In this document: positions 1-5,089 of the stretch, piece after piece
Numbering within the stretch: position 1 is the stretch's first letter
Layout of the letters: every line of letters starts with the position of its first letter
From: Flemingiibacterium sp045534235
Lineage (GTDB): Bacteria; Bacillota; Clostridia; Oscillospirales; CAG-272
Direction: 5' to 3'
Assembly (NCBI GenBank): GCA_045534235.1
Contig: JAZSJI010000204.1
Coordinates: forward strand, 1 to 5,749
DNA: 5,749 nt
Notes under the pieces: generated by a model
What the model saw: only the letters and a program-made list of their open reading frames with translations
The model's database searches: none
Told to the model about the DNA's origin: nothing
Position numbers and translations under genes: made by a program

Positions 1-725
1 TCGAACCATTCAAGGTCGGTGTCGGGCTTGCAGAAGAACTCAAGCTCCATCTGCTCGAACTCGCGGATACGGAAGATAAAGTTGCCGGGAGTGATCTCGT
101 TTCTGAAGGACTTACCAACCTGGCAAACGCCGAAGGGAAGCTTACGGCGAGTGGTTCTCTGAATAGCCTCGAAGTTTACGAAGATACCCTGCGCGGTCTC
201 GGGGCGTAGATAAACCTCGCTGCCCGTATCCTCGGTAACGCCCTGATGGGTCTTGAACATAAGATTGAACTTACGGATATCGGTAAAATCGGACTTGCCG
301 CAGCCGGGACAGGGCACGTTATTCTCGCGAATATATGCGAGAAGCGCCTCGCCGTCCATAGCCTCTACGTTAACGTCGGTGATGTTGTTTTCCTTGACGT
401 ACTCCTCAACGAGCTTGTCTGCGCGGTGACGCATCTTGCACGCCTTGCAGTCGATAAGCGGATCGTTGAAGGTTGCAACGTGACCGGATGCCACCCAAAC
501 CTCGGGGTTCATGAGTATCGCGGAGTCAAGACCTACGTTGTAGGGGTTCTCCTGAACGAACTTCTTCCACCAAGCGCGCTTGACGTTGTTCTTCATCTCA
601 ACGCCGAGAGGACCGTAGTCCCAAGAGTTTGCAAGACCGCCGTAGATCTCCGATCCGGGGAATACGAAGCCGCGTGTCTTACAAAGCGCCACGATTTTGT
701 CCATTGTTTTTTCTGTGTTTTTCAT
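1..725 (-). CDS. glyS: Glycine--tRNA ligase, single-chain (dimeric) type, N-terminal part, cut by the window edge
   Basis: Charges tRNA-Gly with glycine in the cytoplasm; class II aminoacyl-tRNA synthetase. The 241 visible codons begin MKNTEKTMDKIVALCK and run off the left edge; the family is usually about 460 residues, so roughly half is present. Visible marks are GSEIYGGLANSWDYGPLG (about 24-41), a four-cysteine pair C93-x2-C96 and C139-x2-C142 that probably binds zinc, YLRPETAQGIF (172-182), and class II motif 2 with FRNE (207-210) and REFEQME (221-227). The ATG at 725 is preferred over the in-frame ATG at 704 because AAAGGAG (735-741) lies nine bases upstream of it. It follows the LCP gene on the same strand after 55 bases with no visible terminator, so co-transcription is likely. 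The alpha/beta two-subunit GlyRS is excluded by this sequence type. Confidence 0.96.
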   Translation of the reverse strand, partial: MKNTEKTMDKIVALCKTRGFVFPGSEIYGGLANSWDYGPLGVEMKNNVKRAWWKKFVQENPYNVGLDSAILMNPEVWVASGHVATFNDPLIDCKACKMRHRADKLVEEYVKENNITDVNVEAMDGEALLAYIRENNVPCPGCGKSDFTDIRKFNLMFKTHQGVTEDTGSEVYLRPETAQGIFVNFEAIQRTTRRKLPFGVCQVGKSFRNEITPGNFIFRIREFEQMELEFFCKPDTDLEWF

Positions 726-744
726 AGTGATATACTCCTTTACC

Positions 745-763
745 GCCTATCTGGATGATAGGC
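745..763 (-). other. Small hairpin between the LCP gene and glyS
   Basis: On the minus strand GCCTATC and GATAGGC form a perfect 7-bp stem with a 5-base loop (ATCCA). It ends three bases before the glyS ribosome binding site (735-741). No T-run follows, so it is not an intrinsic terminator. A second inverted repeat, AATTTT-GTC-AAAATT (768-782), overlaps the LCP stop codon. The hairpin might affect mRNA processing, stability or glyS translation; that role is inferred from position only. Confidence 0.5.
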
Positions 764-780
764 ATAAAATTTTGACAAAA

Positions 781-1827
781 TTATTTGTACGCCTCAAATT
801 TCTTGAGTGCGTTCTTAAGTGACGGTTCAAAATATGTAATTCCGTCGTAGACCTTATTATAGCCGGGATAGCTTTCCGTAGTGGTTTCGAACTTGGAATA
901 AGCAAAGATAAGCTCGAGGTTATTGAGAAGATCGTCAAGTGTGAATGTAGTTTCAACGTGATCCTTCAGCGCCTCATAGAGTTCGTCTGCCTTGTCAAGA
1001 TACTCAACGCTTGTAAACTTTGCGAGAATAGCCTTGCAGAGCTCAACAGTCACGTTCATACGCTCTGTTGCGCCGTTTTCATAGCCGACGTAGCGAAGAA
1101 GCTGTGCAGCTGCGGCACCGTCAAGCTCGGTGGGGCCTGCCTTAAGATCAATTTCGAGATCTTGAGCGGGATCGCTATAGAGCATATCCTCGGGGATGTT
1201 GTATTCGACCGTTCCAATAAGATCGATCGCGGTGGCGATAGAGCCGACGTCAATTCTCGTATAGTAGTCTATATTAAGACCGGTAAGGCTCGAGACCATT
1301 CCGCAAAGAAAATCAATGCCTCTTTCGGAAATCACGTCGCCGAGCTGCATATGTGAGCCGTTTACAAGCACACGCGTGTTACGCGGAATAGGGCAGAAGA
1401 TAAACTGACGGTCCTCCTTGTCAACGCGAAGGAGAATTATCATATCCGCACCCCATTTGCGGTTTCTCTTGTCAGGGAAGCCTTCACCCTCCCATTTTTC
1501 CTCGTAATCGTAATCGTCGAATATCTCGGGTTGGTAATCGGTTCCGACGAGAAGCATCGTAAAGGTGTCGCCGATCACTTCCTCGAGCGGCTCGTCTGTG
1601 GTGTCTTGCGTATCTGAAGTGTCACCCGTGTCAACGCCGGGCGTTGTGTCGTTTGGAGTTGTGTCTGTTGTATCCGAAACCCCGTCGGTTACAGGCTTGT
1701 TATCGCCCGTCGGTATAGTTTCCTGAAGCATATCGACAACGAAGCCGACTATAGCCCAGGCGAGCAGTCCGAATATCACCGCGGAAATAAGAAAAGTCAA
1801 GGCGAAATTGCGAAGACCCGAAAGCAC
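781..1827 (-). CDS. LytR-CpsA-Psr (LCP) family membrane protein, divergent
   Basis: 348 residues. LCP enzymes transfer glycan polymers (teichoic acid or capsule) from undecaprenyl-phosphate carriers to peptidoglycan outside the membrane. One N-terminal membrane segment (about 8-31) is followed by an acidic Thr/Asp/Pro linker (about 40-82) and the LCP domain (about 86-270). Recognisable parts are FTMLLVGTD (89-97), GADMIILLRVD (126-136), CPIPRNTRV (145-153), IDYYTRIDVGSIATAIDLIG (186-205) and ELDGAAAAQLLRY (234-246). Several usual active-site positions differ: the Arg/Ser-Asp before the second strand is GAD, PRD is PRN, and the late GRxxRQ-like element reads ATERMN. The start is GTG: a TGA stop lies three codons upstream in frame and GAAAGGA sits nine bases before it. 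It has its own strong promoter and precedes glyS. The family call is firm; the substrate and activity are not known. Confidence 0.85.
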   Translation of the reverse strand: MLSGLRNFALTFLISAVIFGLLAWAIVGFVVDMLQETIPTGDNKPVTDGVSDTTDTTPNDTTPGVDTGDTSDTQDTTDEPLEEVIGDTFTMLLVGTDYQPEIFDDYDYEEKWEGEGFPDKRNRKWGADMIILLRVDKEDRQFIFCPIPRNTRVLVNGSHMQLGDVISERGIDFLCGMVSSLTGLNIDYYTRIDVGSIATAIDLIGTVEYNIPEDMLYSDPAQDLEIDLKAGPTELDGAAAAQLLRYVGYENGATERMNVTVELCKAILAKFTSVEYLDKADELYEALKDHVETTFTLDDLLNNLELIFAYSKFETTTESYPGYNKVYDGITYFEPSLKNALKKFEAYK

Positions 1828-1836
1828 GAAGCGTCA

Positions 1837-1843
1837 TCCTTTC
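1837..1843 (-). promoter_or_regulatory. Ribosome binding site that fixes the GTG start of the LCP gene
   Basis: GAAAGGA on the minus strand lies nine bases before GTG at 1827. An ATG at 1837-1835 overlaps the site and is out of frame with the LCP protein, and an in-frame TGA at 1836-1834 rules out any earlier start. Confidence 0.8.
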
Positions 1844-1863
1844 AAAATTATGTATACTCAAAT

Positions 1864-1892
1864 ATTATACCATGTCAAGCTTTGTTTGTCAA
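1864..1892 (-). promoter_or_regulatory. Consensus sigma-A promoter of the LCP-glyS unit
   Basis: On the minus strand TTGACA (1892-1887) and TATAAT (1869-1864) are both perfect, with a 17-base spacer. A second TTGACA lies inside the spacer (1878-1873) at a distance that does not fit a -35 role. Transcription should start near 1857, giving a leader of about 30 bases before GTG 1827. That is too short for a T-box or other riboswitch. Confidence 0.88.
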
Positions 1893-1957
1893 TAGACATA
1901 TTAAAACAGTTGCCGCTGTCGTTTAGACGAAGGAATATAGAAAAAGTTCCAAAAAAC

Positions 1958-2121
1958 CACCGTCAGCACCTCGAGGGTGAGTTAACTTTAACCGTACGTC
2001 GGATTCGATACCTGCCGCAGCAACGCTACGCGTGGCTACATGAGGACGGTGTTGCGAGCGGTATTCGTTTGCTTGACAGCGTCCTCAATCGAGGCTCTCA
2101 AGCTATCAAACGAGAGAAAAA
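1958..2121. repeat. Structured tandem repeat, copy 1 (164 bp)
   Basis: First of two adjacent copies in the gene-free stretch between the LCP promoter and tRNA-Arg. It opens with CACCGTCAGCACC and ends with CGAGAGAAAAA. Features in order are a GGATTCGATACCTGC block (2001-2015); hairpin GCAGC..GCTAC (2017-2039) with inner stem ACGC/GCGT; a long hairpin whose base is TGAGGACG (2041-2048) with CGTCCTCA (2080-2087) and whose tip is GCGAGCG/CGTTTGC (2054-2072); and CTCTC/GAGAG (2095-2116). It shares a 28-base exact block (2000-2027) with copy 2, and its last 19 bases begin a 32-base exact match (2103-2134) that continues into the head of copy 2. An open frame runs through it on the plus strand but has no protein character. 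Not a repeat family I can name. Confidence 0.85.
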
Positions 2122-2283
2122 CACCGTCAGCACCGCGAGGGGGGTAACTCTAACCGTACGACGGATTCGATACCTGCCGCAGCAACGCTTCGCGTGGCTG
2201 CATGAGGAGTATCTGACAAGCGATAAGCGTTTCTGTAGCGACTCCTCAAATCGAGCTTCTCAAACTATCAAACGAGAGAAAAA
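2122..2283. repeat. Structured tandem repeat, copy 2 (162 bp)
   Basis: Same order as copy 1: CACCGTCAGCACC head; GGATTCGATACCTGC (2163-2177); hairpin GCAGC..GCTGC (2179-2201); long hairpin with base TGAGGAGT (2203-2210) and ACTCCTCA (2241-2248) and tip AAGCG/CGTTT (2218-2232); then TTCTC/GAGAG (2257-2278). Relative to copy 1, two base pairs of the long stem are changed on both sides, so pairing is kept, while the arm interior has diverged strongly. The copy runs directly into the tRNA-Arg terminator, whose left arm starts with the same 13 bases as each repeat. Confidence 0.85.
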
Positions 2284-2319
2284 CACCGTCAGCACCTCGA
2301 GGGTGCTGACGGTGTTTTT
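2279..2319. terminator. Bidirectional intrinsic terminator downstream of tRNA-Arg
   Basis: A perfect 18-bp inverted repeat with arms 2279-2296 and 2302-2319 surrounds the loop TCGAG. Five A's lie on one side and five T's on the other, so a GC-rich stem followed by a U-run forms on either strand. On the minus strand it begins at the final A of the encoded CCA, which makes it the tRNA-Arg terminator. On the plus strand it would end any transcript coming through the repeats. No plus-strand gene precedes it. Confidence 0.9.
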
Positions 2320-2395
2320 GGCCCGCTCGACAGGATTCGAACCTGCGACCATCGGAATCGGAATCCGGTACTCTATCCAGCTGAGCTACGAGCGG
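2319..2395 (-). tRNA. tRNA-Arg, anticodon CCG (reads CGG codons)
   Basis: 77 bases including an encoded 3' CCA. Acceptor CCGCTCG pairs with CGAGCGG, followed by G73. The D arm is GCTC-AGCTGGATA-GAGT, with A20 in the D loop, a known arginine identity base. The anticodon loop TTCCGAT places CCG at 2361-2359. The T arm is GCAGG-TTCGAAT-CCTGT, with one G-U pair. In the anticodon stem CCGGA/TCCGA the outer pair 27-43 is C-A, a mismatch. The pair 1-72 is C-G rather than the more usual G-C. A -10 box lies about 15 bases upstream and a strong terminator abuts the 3' end, so it is a single-gene unit. Confidence 0.95.
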
Positions 2396-2410
2396 AAATT
2401 ATGCCTCTCT

Positions 2411-2439
2411 ATTATATCACCGAAAGAGCAAAAAGTAAA
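2411..2439 (-). promoter_or_regulatory. Promoter of tRNA-Arg
   Basis: On the minus strand a perfect TATAAT (2416-2411) lies 15 bases before the mature tRNA 5' end. TTTACT (2439-2434) serves as a weaker -35 at a 17-base spacing. The predicted transcript start is near 2404, leaving a very short 5' leader for RNase P to remove. Confidence 0.72.
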
Positions 2440-2445
2440 CCCCTA

Positions 2446-2494
2446 CGCGAGCTTTTTGGCACAATTCGTCAAGGTGCACAAAATATTCCTCGCG
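2446..2494. repeat. Inverted repeat between the divergent tRNA-Arg and rseC-like promoters
   Basis: CGCGAG (2446-2451) pairs with CTCGCG (2489-2494). Nested inside, TTTTGGCAC (2454-2462) pairs with GTGC-a-CAAAA (2474-2483), nine pairs with a single bulged A. It lies upstream of both -35 boxes, so neither promoter should transcribe it. It could be a DNA-level site or a remnant. No known operator is recognised. Confidence 0.45.
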
Positions 2495-2513
2495 ATTTTC
2501 ACACCATTATCTA

Positions 2514-2542
2514 TAGACATTCTCTCAAAAATATGATATAAT
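2514..2542 (+). promoter_or_regulatory. Sigma-A promoter of the rseC-like/recJ/relA cluster
   Basis: TAGACA (2514-2519, five of six to consensus) and a perfect TATAAT (2537-2542) are separated by 17 bases. Transcription should start near 2549, about 36 bases before the first ATG. No other promoter of this quality was seen in the short gaps between the three genes, so it probably drives all of them. Confidence 0.82.
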
Positions 2543-2584
2543 AATTATTATGTATAGTTATGCTTAAATATAGGTGGTGAGGAT

Positions 2585-3001
2585 ATGCAGCAGATCGGTA
2601 TAGTTCGCGCCGTCAAAGGCGATTTTGCTACTGTTGAGGTTTCGAGAAAATCCGCTTGCGAGGGCTGTCACGCAAAGGAGAACGGTGAGTGCTCCGCTTG
2701 CGTAAGCTTCGGCGGTAAATCGGTTACATCGAAGGCTATCAACGACATTGGCGCGAAGGTCGGCGACAGAGTGGTGCTCGAAAGTGCTTCATCTACAGTT
2801 TTGCTTTATGCCGTTGCCGTCTTCCTCTTTCCACTTTTACTCGGAATTGTCGGATACTTCGTCGGTGGGCTTTTTGGCGGATCCGTACCGTCATATATCG
2901 GAGCTGTACTCGGCTTCGTGCTCGCCTTTGTAATCGTATGGGCAACGCTTAACAAATATGCCGAAAAGCATACCGCCGTACGCATTACGCAAATACTTTA
3001 A
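2585..3001 (+). CDS. RseC/MucC-family (SoxR-reducing system type) membrane protein
   Basis: 138 residues. The N-terminal part has the family opening GIVRAVKGDFATVEV (5-19) and four cysteines in C25-x2-C28 and C36-x2-C39, which could bind metal or an iron-sulfur centre. Two membrane segments follow (about 72-95 and 102-122) and a short basic tail. In Proteobacteria RseC works with the Rsx/Rnf electron-transfer complex to keep SoxR reduced; in Bacillota the role is less clear, and no rnf genes are visible here. The ATG is supported by AGGTGG (2572-2577), seven bases upstream. It is the first gene after the promoter at 2514-2542 and sits 14 bases before recJ. The family is well supported; the cellular function is not. 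Confidence 0.85.
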   Translation: MQQIGIVRAVKGDFATVEVSRKSACEGCHAKENGECSACVSFGGKSVTSKAINDIGAKVGDRVVLESASSTVLLYAVAVFLFPLLLGIVGYFVGGLFGGSVPSYIGAVLGFVLAFVIVWATLNKYAEKHTAVRITQIL

Positions 3002-3015
3002 AATCAGGTGTATTT

Positions 3016-5076
3016 ATGTTTAAACACGCTTCAAAGAAGAAAATATGGCGCGTCGGCGAGTGTGCCGCAGGTGCCGCAGAGATAGCAAGCGCGCTTAATC
3101 TCTCGCTCGCCACCTCGCGCCTGCTCGCGCTTCGCGGATATACAACACCCGATGCGGCGCGCGCCTTCATACAGAAGGAAACCGAGCTTCTTTACGACCC
3201 GTTTCTGCTTCGTGATATGGGTAATGCGGTCGACCGTATAGTTACTGCGGTGCAGAAGAACGAACGCATCGTCGTTTACGGCGACTACGACGTTGATGGA
3301 GTTACGGCTGTATCGGTCGTTTATACATACCTTAAGGAGCTTGGCTGTGACGTGGGGTATTACATTCCCAACCGCGTCGGCGAAGGATACGGCGTCAACA
3401 TCGACGCGGTGCGTACCTTCGCAAACGAGGGCTGCACACTTATGATAACCGTTGACACAGGTGTTACCGCTGTTGACGAGGTGTCGGTCGCAAGCTCGCT
3501 CGGCATTGACACGGTCGTAACCGACCACCACGAGTGCCGCGACGAGCTCCCCGAGGCTGTGGCAGTCGTTAATCCGCGCCGCGCCGACTGCACGTATCCG
3601 TTTGACGAGCTTGCAGGCTGCGGTGTAGCGTTCAAGCTTGTATGTGCACTCGAAATGCGCCTCAAGAACACGGATATTTTCGAGGCGACAAAGAGCTGTG
3701 CCGCAAGATTCTCTGAATTTGTAGCGATAGGCACTATCGCAGACGTGATGCCGCTTATCGGCGAAAACCGTATAATCGTAAGCTACGGACTTATGCTTCT
3801 CGAGAACACCAAAAATGCAGGTCTTGCCGCGCTTATGCGTGCATCGGGTATTATAGCCGTTGATGCAGACGGCAGACCCATCAAGAAAAAGATAACGTCC
3901 TCGACGGTCGGCTTTACGATAGCGCCGCGCCTTAATGCGGCAGGACGCATATCAAGTGCTGAATTTGCCGTTGAGCTGTTGCTTTGCAGCGACGAGGCGC
4001 GTGCAGAAGAGATCGCAAACGAGCTTTGTGAAACCAACCGTCGCCGACAGGCAGAGGAAAACACAATAATCGAGGCGGCAAACACGAAGATAGAACAGCA
4101 GTGCAGCGAGGACGATTACGTTATCGTGCTCGACGATGACCATTGGCACCACGGTGTCATCGGTATCGTTTGCTCCAAGCTCACGGAGCGATATAATCTT
4201 CCGTCTATTCTCATAAGCTTCGAGAACAATACCGACGCAGAGCCGCTCCCAACCGACATCGGAAAGGGCTCGGGGCGCTCTATACGCGGACTTAACCTTT
4301 TCGAGGCGCTCGAATACTGCGCACCGTTTCTGTCAAAATACGGTGGACACGAGCTTGCGGCGGGACTTTCACTTGAGAGATCCAACTTGCCCGCGTTCAG
4401 GCTCGCGATAAACGAGTTTGCGAAGAAGTCGCTCGGCAAGGGCGAGCTTTGCCGAGTGGTTGACGTAGACCTTCGCATAAACCCCGAGGAAATATCAGAG
4501 AAGCTTGCACAGGAGCTTTATCTTCTCGAGCCGTTCGGCACGAGCAATTCACAGCCCGTTTTCGAAACGGACAGACTTATTATCACGGACGTCACCGCAC
4601 TCTCGGGCGGTAAGCACACAAAGCTCACGCTTCGCGCTCCCGGATACGCGGTAGAGTTCACCGCACTTTGCTTCGGTCACTCGTCGGCGGAGTTCGAATT
4701 CGTCCCGGGCGACGTCGTTGACCTCGCGTATAATCTTGATATAAACGAGTTCCGCGGTAGAAGAACAGTACAGCTTCTCGTGCGTGACATTCGCCGCACC
4801 ACCGCGGACGATATTCCCGAAAGAGAAGACTTCGCCGTGCTTTACCGCTATCTTAAAGCAAAAGCACAGCCGCACAAGGCCTCACTTGACGAATTGACCT
4901 CGGCGCTCGGATACGCGCCCGAGAAGGTCGCTCTTATGCTCGACGTTTTCGCTGAGTTATCCATCATCTCGCTTTACCGTGGGGAAATACACGAAATAAC
5001 CCTGCTTCCGGTAAACGGGAAGATACCGCTCGAGGCTTCGCGCATACTCGCGTCGCTCGGTGGCACACAGCCCTAA
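3016..5076 (+). CDS. recJ: Single-stranded-DNA-specific 5'-3' exonuclease RecJ
   Basis: 686 residues, complete. RecJ degrades single-stranded DNA 5' to 3' in RecF-type recombination, mismatch repair and replication restart. All DHH phosphoesterase motifs are present: D90-Y-D92-V-D94-G, D147-T-G, D170-H171-H172 and D243 in GTIADVMPL. The DHHA1 part has HHGVIGIVCSKL (378-389), GSGRSIRGL (418-426) and GGHELAAGL (443-451). An OB-fold region (about 480-590) follows, then a C-terminal segment (about 603-660) that looks like a winged helix; such an extension occurs in other Bacillota RecJ proteins. It is shorter than Bacillus subtilis RecJ (about 786 residues). The ATG is preceded by CAGGTG (3005-3010) at five bases. 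It is 14 bases from the rseC-like gene and 13 from relA, so it is part of one operon. Confidence 0.97.
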   Translation: MFKHASKKKIWRVGECAAGAAEIASALNLSLATSRLLALRGYTTPDAARAFIQKETELLYDPFLLRDMGNAVDRIVTAVQKNERIVVYGDYDVDGVTAVSVVYTYLKELGCDVGYYIPNRVGEGYGVNIDAVRTFANEGCTLMITVDTGVTAVDEVSVASSLGIDTVVTDHHECRDELPEAVAVVNPRRADCTYPFDELAGCGVAFKLVCALEMRLKNTDIFEATKSCAARFSEFVAIGTIADVMPLIGENRIIVSYGLMLLENTKNAGLAALMRASGIIAVDADGRPIKKKITSSTVGFTIAPRLNAAGRISSAEFAVELLLCSDEARAEEIANELCETNRRRQAEENTIIEAANTKIEQQCSEDDYVIVLDDDHWHHGVIGIVCSKLTERYNLPSILISFENNTDAEPLPTDIGKGSGRSIRGLNLFEALEYCAPFLSKYGGHELAAGLSLERSNLPAFRLAINEFAKKSLGKGELCRVVDVDLRINPEEISEKLAQELYLLEPFGTSNSQPVFETDRLIITDVTALSGGKHTKLTLRAPGYAVEFTALCFGHSSAEFEFVPGDVVDLAYNLDINEFRGRRTVQLLVRDIRRTTADDIPEREDFAVLYRYLKAKAQPHKASLDELTSALGYAPEKVALMLDVFAELSIISLYRGEIHEITLLPVNGKIPLEASRILASLGGTQP

Positions 5077-5089
5077 GAAAGGATACGTT

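Noticed and set aside
246..758. Plus-strand open frame opposite glyS
   Set aside because: It lies opposite a well-conserved GlyRS reading frame and shows no protein family features; codon bias of the real gene explains it.
745..763. Hairpin before glyS as an intrinsic terminator of the LCP gene
   Set aside because: It is followed by GGTAAAGGAG, which is the ribosome binding site region, and has no T-run.
1835..1837. ATG start for the LCP gene eight bases before the GTG
   Set aside because: It is out of frame with the LCP protein and overlaps the ribosome binding site itself.
2122..2165. GTACGGTT on the minus strand recalled group II intron domain V
   Set aside because: The matching 5' strand and bulge of domain V are absent, and no intron-encoded protein is nearby.
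1958..2283. Repeat copies as decayed tRNA genes
   Set aside because: Only a short T-arm-like block matches; no acceptor, D or anticodon arm can be placed. Kept only as a weak origin hypothesis.
1958..2319. Possible CRISPR array
   Set aside because: The repeats are 162-164 bp with no unique spacers of uniform size, and there are no cas genes.
1808..2536. A 242-codon plus-strand open frame across the repeats and the tRNA
   Set aside because: It runs through two structured repeats, a terminator and the antisense of tRNA-Arg. Its repeated peptide simply mirrors the DNA repeat, and no ribosome binding site supports a start.
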